64,000 nt of DNA from JBCBSK01 sp965250105 (GCA_965250105.1 OZ252290.1:1178001-1242000); one strand, 5' to 3'; counted from the first letter of the stretch, positions 8,643 through 17,998 are shown. Numbers and translations: made by a program. Notes: generated by a model from the letters alone, not told the origin.

Positions 8643-9173
8643 TCAGGGGCGCGGCTTGGCAGCGGATACGCTGTCGCCACGATCGCCGACCGGTCCACCG
8701 TCCTGCCCCGCCGCCAGGCGCGACAGGATGACCACCGCCCAGATGGCACTGCCGACACAGACCGCCAGAAACAGAAGTCCCGGCGACAGCGGTAGCCGCG
8801 CGTAGCTGTCATTGCGCAGCAAGAGCCAGATCGAAGCGCCGCCATAGAACAACAGGCCGAGACAGGCGAGCGAGACCGCCGCGACGAGCCAGTCGACCAG
8901 GCGGCGGGCAGGCTTGGGCAAAAGGTCGGTGATCAGCGTGATCCGCATATGCCGAACCTTGGCGGCCGCCAGCATGACGAGCCAGACATAGAAGAGGCCA
9001 ATGAGCTCGACGCTCCACACCAGCGAGGCGCCGAGAACATAGCGGGCGACCACCTGAGCCAGCGTGACCACGACGATGACCGCCAGCAGGCCACCCACGC
9101 TCAGATCGAGCGCGAGATCGAGCACGCGCACGAGCCGGCGTAGACGGATCCGTGGGGCGGTCATCGCGGGCAC
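8643..9173 (-). CDS. dctQ: TRAP transporter small permease DctQ
   Basis: 176-residue four-helix membrane protein of the DctQ family (VVVTLAQVVARYVLGASLVWSVELIGLFYVWLVMLAAA is typical; the mid-loop KVRHMRITLITDLLP is the conserved cytosolic turn). It partners DctM in the TRAP membrane complex. The start is either GTG 9173 or ATG 9164; I chose GTG because AGGTGG lies closer to it. The gene starts 17 nt after the dctP stop. Confidence 0.9.
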   Translation of the reverse strand: MPAMTAPRIRLRRLVRVLDLALDLSVGGLLAVIVVVTLAQVVARYVLGASLVWSVELIGLFYVWLVMLAAAKVRHMRITLITDLLPKPARRLVDWLVAAVSLACLGLLFYGGASIWLLLRNDSYARLPLSPGLLFLAVCVGSAIWAVVILSRLAAGQDGGPVGDRGDSVSAAKPRP

Positions 9174-9190
9174 AGGTCTGACCGGGCCAC

Positions 9191-10186
9191 CTAGCGGGCG
9201 GCGTCGATACGATCGAGCAGGTCGCTGCCGAACTCGTCGACATAAGCCGCGCGCGTCGCCTCCATGACCGCTTCGCGGAATGCCTCGCGGTCGGGTTCTT
9301 CGATCACGATCAGCCCCTCGTCCTGCATGGCTTGCAGGCTTGCCGCCTCGCGCTCGGCGATCAGGTCGCGCTCCATCTGACCCGCCAACTGGCCGACCTC
9401 GAGCAGCATGGCCTGCTGTTCGTCGGTCAGGCTGGAAAACCGCCCGTCATTCATGACGAGAAAGGCGGCGGTATAAGCGTGGCGGGTCAGGCTGAGATAT
9501 TGCTGCACCTCGTGAAACCGCATGGCGTGAATCAGCACGACCGGGTTTTCCTGCCCATCCACGGCGCCGGTCTCGAGCGCCAGATAGACCTCGCTGAAGC
9601 TCATCGGTGTCGGATTGGCGCCAAGCGTCTCGAAAGCGGTGACATGGGCCGGATTGGGCGTCGTGCGGATGCTGAGGCCCGCGACATCGTCCGGCGTTTC
9701 GATCGGCCGTTCGCTATTGGTTATGTTGCGGAAGCCGATCTCCCAGTTGCCGAGCACCTGCATGCCATTGTCCTTGAACAACTGGTGCAGGTCGTCGCCG
9801 ATCTCGCCGTCGAGCACCCGATAGGCATGGTCGGGCGAAGTGAACAGATAAGGCAGATCGAGCGCGTTCAGTTCCGGCGCCATGCCGGTGAAGAAGGTGT
9901 TGCCGATGACGGCCATGTCGATGGTGCCAAGGCGCACGCCGCGCACCTGGGTGGGGTCGTCGCCAAGCTCATGCGCCGGATGAATGGTGACGGTGATCTC
10001 GCCATTGCTGCGCCGGGCTACTTCTTCGGCGAAGAATTCGGCGGCGGCATGGGTGGTGCTCGCGGTCGACGCGTAATGCGCCAAGCGCAAGGTGGTCTCC
10101 GCATCGGCATCCGCCGTCATCGCGACGGGCGCCACGGCAAGGCCGGCGGCGACGAGAAGCGATTTGGCTCCAAGGCCCTTCATCAT
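9191..10186 (-). CDS. dctP: TRAP transporter substrate-binding protein DctP
   Basis: 331-residue periplasmic binding protein of the DctP/TAXI-like TRAP family. Residues 1-29 are a signal peptide. Family stretches include TTLRLAHYAS, HPAHELGDDPTQVRGVRLGTIDMAV, LPYLF, GNWEIGFRNITNSERPIETPDDVAGLSIRTTPNP and MSFSEVYLALETGAVDGQENP; the Arg in SIRTTPNP is the carboxylate-binding position of the family, so the ligand is probably a carboxylate. Start ATG 10186 has a strong CAGGAGG site 6 nt upstream. First gene of the six-gene operon reaching to 3419; its upstream region carries phased operator-like repeats at 10309-10324. Confidence 0.93.
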   Translation of the reverse strand: MMKGLGAKSLLVAAGLAVAPVAMTADADAETTLRLAHYASTASTTHAAAEFFAEEVARRSNGEITVTIHPAHELGDDPTQVRGVRLGTIDMAVIGNTFFTGMAPELNALDLPYLFTSPDHAYRVLDGEIGDDLHQLFKDNGMQVLGNWEIGFRNITNSERPIETPDDVAGLSIRTTPNPAHVTAFETLGANPTPMSFSEVYLALETGAVDGQENPVVLIHAMRFHEVQQYLSLTRHAYTAAFLVMNDGRFSSLTDEQQAMLLEVGQLAGQMERDLIAEREAASLQAMQDEGLIVIEEPDREAFREAVMEATRAAYVDEFGSDLLDRIDAAR

Positions 10187-10549
10187 GAAATCCTCCTGAG
10201 GCAGCGTTTGTCCCTTGATGGGCGCGAACGGCGCTTCGCCGCCTCGCCCTTGCGCCACGTGGCCCGGTCGACTGCTTGCCAGGCTTCTATGTCCGCAATA
10301 ATATACATTTGTGTACGATTGCATTCATCACGTCAACAACGCTCTCTCAAAACCGATATCGGCGCTCGCTCCGAGCGATACGGCGGGGCCGTCACGATGC
10401 CGTCCCGTCCGCACGTGCCGGCGGCAGGTGCCCCCTTGCGTAACGATGCCGCATGCGCCGCTACGCCACGGCGAGCGTGCTTGCATGGCAATGAATACAT
10501 ATGTATACCGATGCCCTGATCTGTTTTCGGCGATGAGAGCAACCGATAC
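10187..10549. promoter_or_regulatory. Divergent dctP / tcuA promoter region with 10-bp phased repeats
   Basis: This 363-bp gene-free stretch separates dctP (minus) from tcuA (plus). On the dctP side TTGTGT at 10309 and TTGCAT at 10319 are exactly 10 bp apart. On the tcuA side TTGCAT at 10481, ATGAAT at 10491 and ATGTAT at 10501 repeat every 10 bp. A plausible sigma70 promoter for tcuAB overlaps the second set: TTGCAT 10481-10486, 17-bp spacer, TATACC 10504-10509. ATACATATGTAT at 10495-10506 is also a perfect palindrome. Likely operators for one regulator, perhaps the GntR at 13104. Confidence 0.6.
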
Positions 10550-11968
10550 GTGACCGTGGCGAATGGCAGCGGCGTTGAGACGCCGTCCTATGATGTGGTG
10601 GTGCTGGGCGGCGGCAATGCCGCTCTCTGCGCGGCCATCACGGCGGCGCGGTCGGGCAGCAGCGTCATCATCCTGGAGGCCGCGCCGAAGGCCTGGCGCG
10701 GCGGCAACTCGCGGCATACCCGCAATCTGCGGCTGGCCCATGACGAGCCCAACGAGGTCCTGACCGCGCCCTATACGGTGGAGGAGTTCTACACCGACCT
10801 CCTCCGCGTGACCGGCGGCGAGACCGACGAGGACCTGGCCCAGTTCACGCTCGAACAATCCGCTGAGCTATGGGACTGGCTGTCGGAACAGGGCGTCCGG
10901 TTTCAGCCTTCGCTTGGCGGCACGCTGCAATTGTCGCACACCAATGCCTTCTTCCTCGGCGGCGGCAAGGCGCTGGTCAACGCCATGTATCGCACCGCCG
11001 AAGCGCTCGGCGTCGAGGTGCGCTACGAGACCGAGGTCGTCGATCTGGCGCTTGACGACGGTCATTTCAGTCATGCCACCGTGCGCCGCGCCGACGGATC
11101 AGAACAGATCATCCATGGCCGGACACTGGTCGCCGCCGCTGGCGGTTTCGAGGCCAATATCGACTGGCTACGCGACTATTGGGGCAGCGCGGCCGACAAT
11201 TTCATCATTCGCGGCACGCCCTACAATCGCGGCGGCGTGTTGCGGCTGATGCTCGACAAGGGCGTGATGTCGGTCGGCGATCCCAAACAGTGCCACGCGG
11301 TCGCGATCGACGCGCGAGCGCCGAAATTCGACGGCGGCATCGTCACCCGTCTCGACTGCGTGTCGCTCGGCATCGTGGTCAATGCCCATGGCGACCGCTT
11401 CTATGACGAGGGCGAGGATTTCTGGCCCAAGCGCTATGCCATCTGGGGCCGGCTGATCGCCGACCAGCCCGACCAAATCGCCCATGTCGTTATCGACCAC
11501 AAGGCGCAGGGCCAGTTCATGCCTTCGGTGTTCCAGCCGGTGCAAAGCGACAGCATCGCCGGTATCGCCGATCAGCTCGGCCTCGATGCGGGAAAGCTCG
11601 ACCAGACGGTCGCGACCTACAACGCCGCCACGGTTCCCGGCACCTTCGACACGCGGGTGCTTGACGACTGCCGGACCGAGGGGCTCGACCCGCCGAAAAC
11701 CCATTGGGCGCGGCCGATCGATACGCCGCCCTATTACGGCTATTCGCTGCGGCCCGGCATTACCTTCACCTATCTCGGCGTGCGCGTGAATCGCAGCGCC
11801 CAGGTGCTGATGGACGACGGCGCCCCGACGTCGAATGTCTTCGCCGCCGGCGAGATCATGGCCGGCAATGTGCTCGGCAAGGGATATCTGGCCGGCATCG
11901 GGATGACGATCGGTGCCGTTTTCGGACGCATCGCCGGCAAGGAGGCCGCCCGCCGTGCACGAAACTGA
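10550..11968 (+). CDS. tcuA: FAD-dependent tricarballylate dehydrogenase TcuA
   Basis: 472-residue flavoprotein of the FAD_binding_2/fumarate-reductase superfamily. The N-terminal VVVLGGGNAALCAAITAARSG with GGGNAA and the WRGGNSRHTRNLRLAHD segment are characteristic of TcuA, as is the C-terminal GEIMAGNVLGKGYLAGIGMTIGAVFGRIAGKEAA. In Salmonella TcuA oxidises tricarballylate to cis-aconitate and passes electrons to TcuB. Start is GTG 10550 (GAGAG upstream). The 3' end overlaps tcuB by 14 nt, so the two are coupled. Divergent from dctP. The natural substrate here could be another small tricarboxylate or dicarboxylate. Confidence 0.85.
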   Translation: MTVANGSGVETPSYDVVVLGGGNAALCAAITAARSGSSVIILEAAPKAWRGGNSRHTRNLRLAHDEPNEVLTAPYTVEEFYTDLLRVTGGETDEDLAQFTLEQSAELWDWLSEQGVRFQPSLGGTLQLSHTNAFFLGGGKALVNAMYRTAEALGVEVRYETEVVDLALDDGHFSHATVRRADGSEQIIHGRTLVAAAGGFEANIDWLRDYWGSAADNFIIRGTPYNRGGVLRLMLDKGVMSVGDPKQCHAVAIDARAPKFDGGIVTRLDCVSLGIVVNAHGDRFYDEGEDFWPKRYAIWGRLIADQPDQIAHVVIDHKAQGQFMPSVFQPVQSDSIAGIADQLGLDAGKLDQTVATYNAATVPGTFDTRVLDDCRTEGLDPPKTHWARPIDTPPYYGYSLRPGITFTYLGVRVNRSAQVLMDDGAPTSNVFAAGEIMAGNVLGKGYLAGIGMTIGAVFGRIAGKEAARRARN

Positions 11969-13073
11969 CACCACCAGGGAAGCCGAACGGCTGATGACGA
12001 TCTGCAATGCCTGCCGCTATTGCGAAGGCATCTGCGCCGTCTTCCCGGCCATGGAGATGCGCAACGGCTTCGCAGCCGGCGATCTCTCCTATCTCGCCAA
12101 TCTCTGCCACAATTGCGGTGCCTGCTATCACGACTGCCAATACGCCCCGCCCCACGAATTCGGCGTCAACGTCCCGAAGACCTTCGCCAAGCTCCGCCGG
12201 GAAAGCTACGAAGCCTATGCCTGGCCGGCCTTCCTCGGTCCGCTGTTTCGCAATAACGGCGTCGCCGTCTGCCTTCTGTCCGGTCTCGGCTTCACGCTGG
12301 TGCTCGGCGTGACGCTCATGATGAACGAGCCGGGCGCCTTGTTTCGCGCCCATGAGGACCCGAGCTCATTCTATGCCGTCATGCCCCATGACGTGATGGT
12401 GACGCTGTTCGGCAGCGTCTTTCTGTTCGCGATCTTCGCGATCCTGATGGGGGTGTGGAAGTTCTGGCGCGCGACCGGCGAACGGCAGACCCCGGTCGAC
12501 CACCCGACAAGCGTGAGCCAGGCGCTGCACGACACCTTTACGCTGAAATATCTCGATGGCGGCGGCGGCGGCTGTTCGACCGCCACCGATCAGCCCTCGC
12601 CCTGGCGCAAGCGGTTCCACCACTTCACCTTCTATGGCTTCCTTTTGTGCTTCGCCGCGACCACCACGGGGACGATCTATCACTATGTCTTCGGCTGGGT
12701 CGCGCCCTATGGCTATTTCTCGCTGCCCAACATCTTCGGCACCGTCGGCGGTATTGGGCTTCTGATCGGCCCGGTCGGACTGTGGTGGGTTAAGCGCAAC
12801 ATGAAGGAAGACATGGCGGAACTGTCCAATCGCGGCATGGACATGGGCTTCCTGGCCCTTCTGTTCCTGACCTCGCTGACCGGGCTCCTGCTCATGGCGC
12901 TGCGCGAAACACCCGCCATGGGCGTGTTGCTGATCGCCCATCTCGGCGTGGTGATGGGCCTGTTCCTGGCCTTTCCCTATGGCAAATTCGTGCATGGCAT
13001 CTATCGTTTCGCGGCCCTGATCCGCTACGCCATGGAGCGTCGCCGCGACCTGATGCAGGCACCCGCGGAATAG
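11955..13073 (+). CDS. tcuB: TcuB-type iron-sulfur/heme membrane electron carrier
   Basis: 372-residue integral membrane protein that re-oxidises TcuA and delivers electrons to the quinone pool. Two four-Cys clusters near the N-terminus (C17, C20, C23, C27 and C51, C54, C57, C61) bind iron-sulfur centres; these are followed by about six membrane segments with conserved histidines (FHHFTFYGF, YHYVFGW, AHLGVVMGLFLAFPYGKFVHGIYR), fitting b-type heme ligands. I placed the start at GTG 11955 because AAGGAGG lies 9 nt upstream; a frame opening at 11913 would bury this site. Overlaps the end of tcuA. A Gly-rich cytosolic loop (DGGGGGCST) is a usual TcuB feature. Confidence 0.88.
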   Translation: MHETDTTREAERLMTICNACRYCEGICAVFPAMEMRNGFAAGDLSYLANLCHNCGACYHDCQYAPPHEFGVNVPKTFAKLRRESYEAYAWPAFLGPLFRNNGVAVCLLSGLGFTLVLGVTLMMNEPGALFRAHEDPSSFYAVMPHDVMVTLFGSVFLFAIFAILMGVWKFWRATGERQTPVDHPTSVSQALHDTFTLKYLDGGGGGCSTATDQPSPWRKRFHHFTFYGFLLCFAATTTGTIYHYVFGWVAPYGYFSLPNIFGTVGGIGLLIGPVGLWWVKRNMKEDMAELSNRGMDMGFLALLFLTSLTGLLLMALRETPAMGVLLIAHLGVVMGLFLAFPYGKFVHGIYRFAALIRYAMERRRDLMQAPAE

Positions 13074-13103
13074 ATGCTAGATGCCGCGCGCCGGCGCGCG
13101 CGG

Positions 13104-13820
13104 TCAGTCGCGTTCGCGCATCAGCATGTTGAGACGCTTGCGCTGGGCCGCGCCGATATGAGCTTCGGCGGCCTTGTAGGCCGCCTCCTTGTCGCCGGCG
13201 CGGATGGCCGCGACGATGCGCTCATGTTCGGCGATCGCCTCGTCGCGGCGCCCCTGGAAGCTGAGCGTCGTATTGCCCAACAGGATCATCGCATTGTCGA
13301 GCGCCCTGAGGCTGTCGAGCAGATAGCGGTTGTGGGCCGCGTGATGCAGCGCCTGATGGAATTTGCGGTTGATATGCGCGGCATTGTCGGGATCGTCGGG
13401 CGATAGCGACCGTTCCATCTCGATGATATCCTCGAGCAGTTCGATCTCGGGCTCGGTCGCCTGGGCCGCCGCCGACCGGGCGGCGGTGCCTTCGAGCACC
13501 TTGCGCATCTCGTAGAGTTCGACGACCGACTGATAGTCGAGCCGGGTAACGATCAGCCCCTGGCGCGGTGACTGGGTCAGAAGCCCTTCGGCCTGGAGCC
13601 GGTAGATCGCCTCGCGCACCGGCGTCCGGCTGACCGACAGCCATTCGGCGAGCTGGCTTTCGACCAACCGCTGGCCCGGCTTCAACTTGCCTTCGGCGAT
13701 GGCGTCGCGCATGCGCTGATAGGCGTTGTCGCCGAGCGCGTCGCCCCCCGGCACGATCGGATCGGCATCCGGCCGACCGTCGGTGACGTCGCGCAATTTG
13801 GGCTTGGACTGTCTTGGCAT
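13104..13820 (-). CDS. GntR family transcriptional regulator (FadR/FCD subfamily)
   Basis: 238-residue regulator. The winged helix-turn-helix spans about residues 27-95 (NAYQRMRDAIAEGKLKPGQRL, LAEWLSVSRTPVREAIYRLQAEGLL). The C-terminal FCD domain keeps metal or ligand-binding histidines (INRKFHQALH, AEHERIVAAI, AEAHI). Start ATG 13820 has GGAG 6 nt upstream. It is the last gene of a minus-strand operon (PBP-fold protein, ALDH, flavoprotein, gntR) and lies downstream of tcuAB in convergent orientation. FCD regulators usually respond to a carboxylate intermediate and bind AT-rich TGTATACA-like sites; it is the best local candidate to bind the phased WTGNAT repeats at 10309, 10481, 18154, 19061 and 24728. 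Confidence 0.92.
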   Translation of the reverse strand: MPRQSKPKLRDVTDGRPDADPIVPGGDALGDNAYQRMRDAIAEGKLKPGQRLVESQLAEWLSVSRTPVREAIYRLQAEGLLTQSPRQGLIVTRLDYQSVVELYEMRKVLEGTAARSAAAQATEPEIELLEDIIEMERSLSPDDPDNAAHINRKFHQALHHAAHNRYLLDSLRALDNAMILLGNTTLSFQGRRDEAIAEHERIVAAIRAGDKEAAYKAAEAHIGAAQRKRLNMLMRERD

Positions 13821-13849
13821 GGCATCTCCGGAAACCGAATCGCGCGGCA

Positions 13850-15568
13850 TCAGCGCCGCGCGTAGGCGGTCATATCCATCGCCGCAAGATATCCGAAGGC
13901 CAGCGCCGGACCAAGGGTTATGCCGGGACCCGGATAGGCCCCCTGCATGACCGACCGCATATCGGCCCCGCAGGCATAGAGCCCGTCGATCACCTCGCCT
14001 TCCGTATCGAGGACCCGACCTGAAGTATCGGTATCGAGACCCGCCGCCGCGCCGAGATCGCCCGGCAGGAGCTTGACCGCGAAAAAAGGGGGTTTGCGAA
14101 GCGGCGCGACGCAAGGATTGGGCGTGACCGCCGCATCGCCGAGAAAGCGTTGATAGGCATTCGTGCCGCGCCCGAATTCAGGATCGGCACCCGTCTCGGC
14201 GTGGCGGTTATAGGCCGCGACGGTCTCGACAAGGCTACCCTCCGGCAGAGCGAGGTCGGCCTCGAGCGCCGACAGCGTCACGCCGCGACGGAGATAGCCC
14301 TGGGCCAGGAACGGCCCGAGCCGGCCGGTCATCGGCTTGATCGCGCCGAGACCATAGGTCCACAGGAAATGCGCGTCGCAGACCAGCCAGGCGCCACCGT
14401 CCCCCGGCGTCGCCGCATTGCCATTCGCCAGCATCGCCTTGACGAAGCCATGATAGCTGACCGCCTCATTCGTGAACCGCCTGCCAGCGCCGTTCACCGC
14501 GATCGCGCCGGGCTTGGCGCGATCGGTCACCGTGTGCGGATAGGTGGCCTCCGAACCATCGGCCCGGCGATAGCGCGACACTGGCGCCCAGAAGGCGTTG
14601 CCCTCTTCGGTCGCGACGAAGCGGGCGCCGATCCCTTCGGCCAGCGCCGCCCCGTCGCCGGTCGCTCCCGGCGCCGTCGCCGAATTGTCGGCGACGGGAC
14701 CCGGCAACAAGGCCTGCCGCCGCTGCCCGTCATGGGTGAAACCACCGGTGGCCAGCACCACGCCACAGCGTGCCTGAATGCCGTGACCGTCCGACAGGGT
14801 CACCCCGTCGACACGCCCGCCCATATCGCGTGTCAGCGCGACCACCCGGGTCGAGGGGCGGAAGGCCACCCCGACCTCGCGGCAGGCGAAGACCAGACGC
14901 GCCACGAGCGCATTGCCGAGAACGAGACTCGTGCCGCGCCCATGGGTCAACCTTTCGCGCAGGTAGCGCAGAACGCGCCGTGCGACCACCGCGAAGGAGT
15001 GGGCCGATTTGAAGACGGTGCGAAATTTCGCGAGATCCGGGCGCGCGATCATCATGTCACCGAACAGGGTGAATTCCGGCAAGGGACGTCGGATCAGGCC
15101 GATGAGATCACCGAGCTGAGCCGCGTCGAAGGGTTCGGGTTCGAGCACCCGCCCCGCTTTGGTCGCACCGGGCATATCGGGATAGTAATCGGGATAGACC
15201 GGCACGGGGCGCAACCGGACCGCCGTTTGGGCGTTGAGATAGTCAATCGCCCGCGGTGCGGCGTCGATGAAGGCCTCGAGACGCGCCCGCGCAGGCTGCG
15301 CGTCTGGATCGGGCAGAATCGCGGAGAGATAGGTCAGGACGGCCTCGCGGCTGTCGTCATGCCCCTCGCGCCGGGCGATGTCGCTCATAGGCGCCCAGAC
15401 CATGCCGCCCGACCAGGCGGTGGTGCCGCCGAGTTCCGCCTCTTTCTCGATGACGCAGACCGACAGCCCTTCCGAAGCGGCGACGAGCGCCGCCGTCAGG
15501 CCACCCGCGCCGGAGCCGAGGACGATGACATCGAAGGCCTCCTGCTCAATGGCAGCGGCGCCGGTCAT
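13850..15568 (-). CDS. FAD-dependent oxidoreductase (fumarate reductase / ketosteroid dehydrogenase-like)
   Basis: 572-residue flavoprotein of the FAD_binding_2 superfamily. The FAD motif GSGAGG lies at about residues 18-23 and is followed by CVIEKEAELGGTTAWSGGMVW. Mid-protein GVVLATGGFTHD and the C-terminal GLYACGADMRSVMQGAYPGPGITLGPALAFGYLAAMD are the usual signatures. Length and the GGTTAWSGG motif match the 3-oxosteroid-dehydrogenase-like group, but nearby genes are all for carboxylates, not steroids, so a flavin-dependent dehydrogenation of a short organic acid is more likely. In one operon with the ALDH upstream and the GntR regulator 29 nt downstream. Substrate unknown. Confidence 0.85.
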   Translation of the reverse strand: MTGAAAIEQEAFDVIVLGSGAGGLTAALVAASEGLSVCVIEKEAELGGTTAWSGGMVWAPMSDIARREGHDDSREAVLTYLSAILPDPDAQPARARLEAFIDAAPRAIDYLNAQTAVRLRPVPVYPDYYPDMPGATKAGRVLEPEPFDAAQLGDLIGLIRRPLPEFTLFGDMMIARPDLAKFRTVFKSAHSFAVVARRVLRYLRERLTHGRGTSLVLGNALVARLVFACREVGVAFRPSTRVVALTRDMGGRVDGVTLSDGHGIQARCGVVLATGGFTHDGQRRQALLPGPVADNSATAPGATGDGAALAEGIGARFVATEEGNAFWAPVSRYRRADGSEATYPHTVTDRAKPGAIAVNGAGRRFTNEAVSYHGFVKAMLANGNAATPGDGGAWLVCDAHFLWTYGLGAIKPMTGRLGPFLAQGYLRRGVTLSALEADLALPEGSLVETVAAYNRHAETGADPEFGRGTNAYQRFLGDAAVTPNPCVAPLRKPPFFAVKLLPGDLGAAAGLDTDTSGRVLDTEGEVIDGLYACGADMRSVMQGAYPGPGITLGPALAFGYLAAMDMTAYARR

Positions 15569-15608
15569 GCCAGGCTCCCGGACCGCATCGACGCCCCGAG
15601 CCGAACCA

Positions 15609-17090
15609 TCATCCTGCCGTATCGCGCTGGGGCGTGAAGGTCACCAGGCGTTCCTCGGTCATTTCGCGCATGGCGTAGCGCGGCCCTTCCTGGCCGAAGC
15701 CGCTGTCCTTGACACCGCCATAGGGCATGAGGTCGACCCGCGAACTCGATGTATTGTTGATATGGACGGTGCCGACGCGCAAACGCCGCGCGGCCTCGAA
15801 AGCTGTATCGACGCGATCGGTGAAAATGCCCGTCGCGAGACCGTAGGGCGTGGCATTGACCCGGTCGAAGGCGGCGTCGCGCCTGTCATAGGGCAGGACG
15901 GTGACGACGGGGGCGAACATCTCCTCGCAGACCGATGCCGCCTCCGGCGGTGCGTCGGCCAGGACGGTGGGGGCCAGAACCGCGCGCCGCCGCGTGCCGC
16001 CGGCGAGAAGCGTCGCGCCGGACGCTACTGCTTGGGTTATACGGGCCTCGGCGCGCTCGGCCGCCGCGACCGAGATCATCGGCCCGGTGACCGTATCGGC
16101 ATGCGACGGATCGCCGAATGGCGTCGCCGCCGCAAGCGCCGTGAGACGATCGCGCACCTCGGCATAGACATTCTCATGCGCCAACACGACCTGCACCGAG
16201 GTGCAGACCTGCCCCGCCTTGCGGAAGGCGGCGGTGCGGATCATCGGCAAAGCGCGGTCGAGATCGGCGTCGGGCTCGACAATGGTGAAAGCGATCGACC
16301 CCAGTTCGAGCTGGGTCCGGCGCAAGCCCACCGTCGATTGGATGACGCGGCCGACCTCGGTCGAGCCGGTGAAGGTGTAGAAGCGGACCGCCTGTTCCGC
16401 GACAAGCTGCTGGCCGGTATCACCGCCGCCCTGCAGCAGCGCGATCAGATCCGCCGGCCATCCCGCCCTCAGCATCAGATCGACGATGAGCGCGCCGCAG
16501 AGCGGGGTATGCGCCGACGGTTTGAGCAGGACCGGATTGCCGGCCGCGATCGCCGGCGCGACCTTGTGGGCGACCGTGTTGAGGGGCGCGTTGAACGGCG
16601 TGATGGCCACCACCGGCCCCACCGGCACCCGCATCACGAAGGCGAAACGGCCCGCAGGTCCCGGGGCGCCCGAGATCGGCACGGTCGCGTTGGCGTCGAA
16701 CCGCCGGGCCTCCTCGGCCGACAGCTTGAGCGTCTCGATGAAGCGGCCGACCTCGGCCTCTGCATCGCTAGGCGTGAAGCCGGTTTCGGCCTGATAGGTA
16801 GCGGCCAGCCGGTCACGCTCTGTCCGCGCCAGCGCGGCCGCGCGATGCAGGATCTCGGCGCGCTCGTAAGGCGACGGCACGCCGGTCTCGAAGGCCCGGG
16901 CACAATGGGCGACGGCTTCGGTTACGAGATCCGGCGTCGCCCGGTCGACCGCCGCGATCACATCGCCCGTATACTTGTCGAGAACCTCGAAACGCTCCGA
17001 CGCGTGACGCCAATCGCCACCAACGAAGAGCCGCGTCTCGTGATCCAAAACCCCGCCTGCCGGCGATTTGATATCCTGCGACAGGCTCAT
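15609..17090 (-). CDS. NAD(P)-dependent aldehyde dehydrogenase
   Basis: 493-residue ALDH superfamily enzyme. Catalytic Glu262 (QLELGSIAF) and Cys296 (GQVCTSVQ) are both present, with TPFNAPLNTVAHKVAPAIAAGNP and FTGSTEVGR. The ELGS in place of ELGG and the FNAPLN motif point to the branch holding lactaldehyde, glyceraldehyde-3-phosphate (non-phosphorylating) and phosphonoacetaldehyde dehydrogenases. The start is ATG 17090, whose ATGA overlaps the stop of the upstream PBP-fold gene, so the two are coupled. Probably acts on an aldehyde made by the ThDP enzyme or flavoprotein encoded nearby; not proven. Confidence 0.9.
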   Translation of the reverse strand: MSLSQDIKSPAGGVLDHETRLFVGGDWRHASERFEVLDKYTGDVIAAVDRATPDLVTEAVAHCARAFETGVPSPYERAEILHRAAALARTERDRLAATYQAETGFTPSDAEAEVGRFIETLKLSAEEARRFDANATVPISGAPGPAGRFAFVMRVPVGPVVAITPFNAPLNTVAHKVAPAIAAGNPVLLKPSAHTPLCGALIVDLMLRAGWPADLIALLQGGGDTGQQLVAEQAVRFYTFTGSTEVGRVIQSTVGLRRTQLELGSIAFTIVEPDADLDRALPMIRTAAFRKAGQVCTSVQVVLAHENVYAEVRDRLTALAAATPFGDPSHADTVTGPMISVAAAERAEARITQAVASGATLLAGGTRRRAVLAPTVLADAPPEAASVCEEMFAPVVTVLPYDRRDAAFDRVNATPYGLATGIFTDRVDTAFEAARRLRVGTVHINNTSSSRVDLMPYGGVKDSGFGQEGPRYAMREMTEERLVTFTPQRDTAG

Positions 17091-17998
17091 CCGGCGGCAT
17101 CCGCGACGACATCGTCCCAGGTCAGCGCCTCGCGCTCGGCATAGTCGCGATCCCACGCATCGAGCGTCTCAAGGTCGACGAGCTGCGCCGGCAGCAGCAC
17201 GCGGGGCGGGACGCTGTCGCCGCGCAGTGTCCGCACGATGCCCTCGATCGCGATCGCGCCCATCGACATCGCGTCGAAGGCGGCACTGGCGATCATGTCG
17301 CCGCGCTTCATCAAATCGACGCCCGCCGGGGTGACGTTGGCGCCAACGACCGGCACCTTGCGGCCCACTTCCGACAGCGCATCCAGCACGCCGAGCGCCA
17401 TGTAGTCATTGGCCACGATCACCCCGTCGAGCGCATCCATGGTCTTCAATTCCGCGCGGAAGGCGTCATAAGCGATGTCGCGCTGATAGCCGCCGCTGCA
17501 TTGCGCCACGCAGGTGATATCGGGAAATTCGGCAAGCCCCCGCTTGAAGCCGGCGGTGCGTGGCGCGGTCGTCGGGGAATTCGGATGGCCGTCGACGATC
17601 GCCACAGCCCCCTTGCTGCCGATATGCCGGCACAGCCGTTCGGCCATGGCATGGCCGAGCGCCTCATTGTCCGAACCGACGAACATCACCGCCGGAGATG
17701 GCGTCGTCTCGCTGACGACATAGAACAGGGGGATACCGGCCTCGACGATCGTCTCGACCGCTGGCAGAAGCCGGGTCGCATGGGCCGGCGCGAGGATGAT
17801 CGCATCGGGCCGCAGTGCCACCGCGTCGGCCACGAGGCCGATCTGCTCGTCGATGTCGTCGGGTTTCTGCGGCACGAAATGCGTCGCGCGGCCGCCGTGA
17901 TCGGCCACGCAGCGGTCGACACCGAGACGCGCGCCGACATAGGCCGGATTGGTTCGGTTCTTGGTCAGAACGGCGATATGAAAAGCGTCGCTAGGCAT
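17087..17998 (-). CDS. Periplasmic-binding-protein-fold sugar-binding domain protein without signal peptide
   Basis: 303-residue protein of the Peripla_BP_4 (ribose/galactose-binding, LacI effector) fold. It begins directly with the fold (DAFHIAVLTKNRTNPAYVGARLGVDRCV) and continues with LRPDAIILAPAHATRLLPAVE, AIVDGHPNSPTTAPRTAGFKRGL and DGVIVANDYMALGVLDALSEVG. ATG 17998 is the natural start; there is no signal peptide and no helix-turn-helix, and no ABC permease or ATPase is adjacent. It overlaps the ALDH gene by 4 nt and leads the operon. It is either a cytosolic ligand sensor or a binding protein whose export signal was lost. Function unassigned. Confidence 0.75.
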   Translation of the reverse strand: MPSDAFHIAVLTKNRTNPAYVGARLGVDRCVADHGGRATHFVPQKPDDIDEQIGLVADAVALRPDAIILAPAHATRLLPAVETIVEAGIPLFYVVSETTPSPAVMFVGSDNEALGHAMAERLCRHIGSKGAVAIVDGHPNSPTTAPRTAGFKRGLAEFPDITCVAQCSGGYQRDIAYDAFRAELKTMDALDGVIVANDYMALGVLDALSEVGRKVPVVGANVTPAGVDLMKRGDMIASAAFDAMSMGAIAIEGIVRTLRGDSVPPRVLLPAQLVDLETLDAWDRDYAEREALTWDDVVADAAG

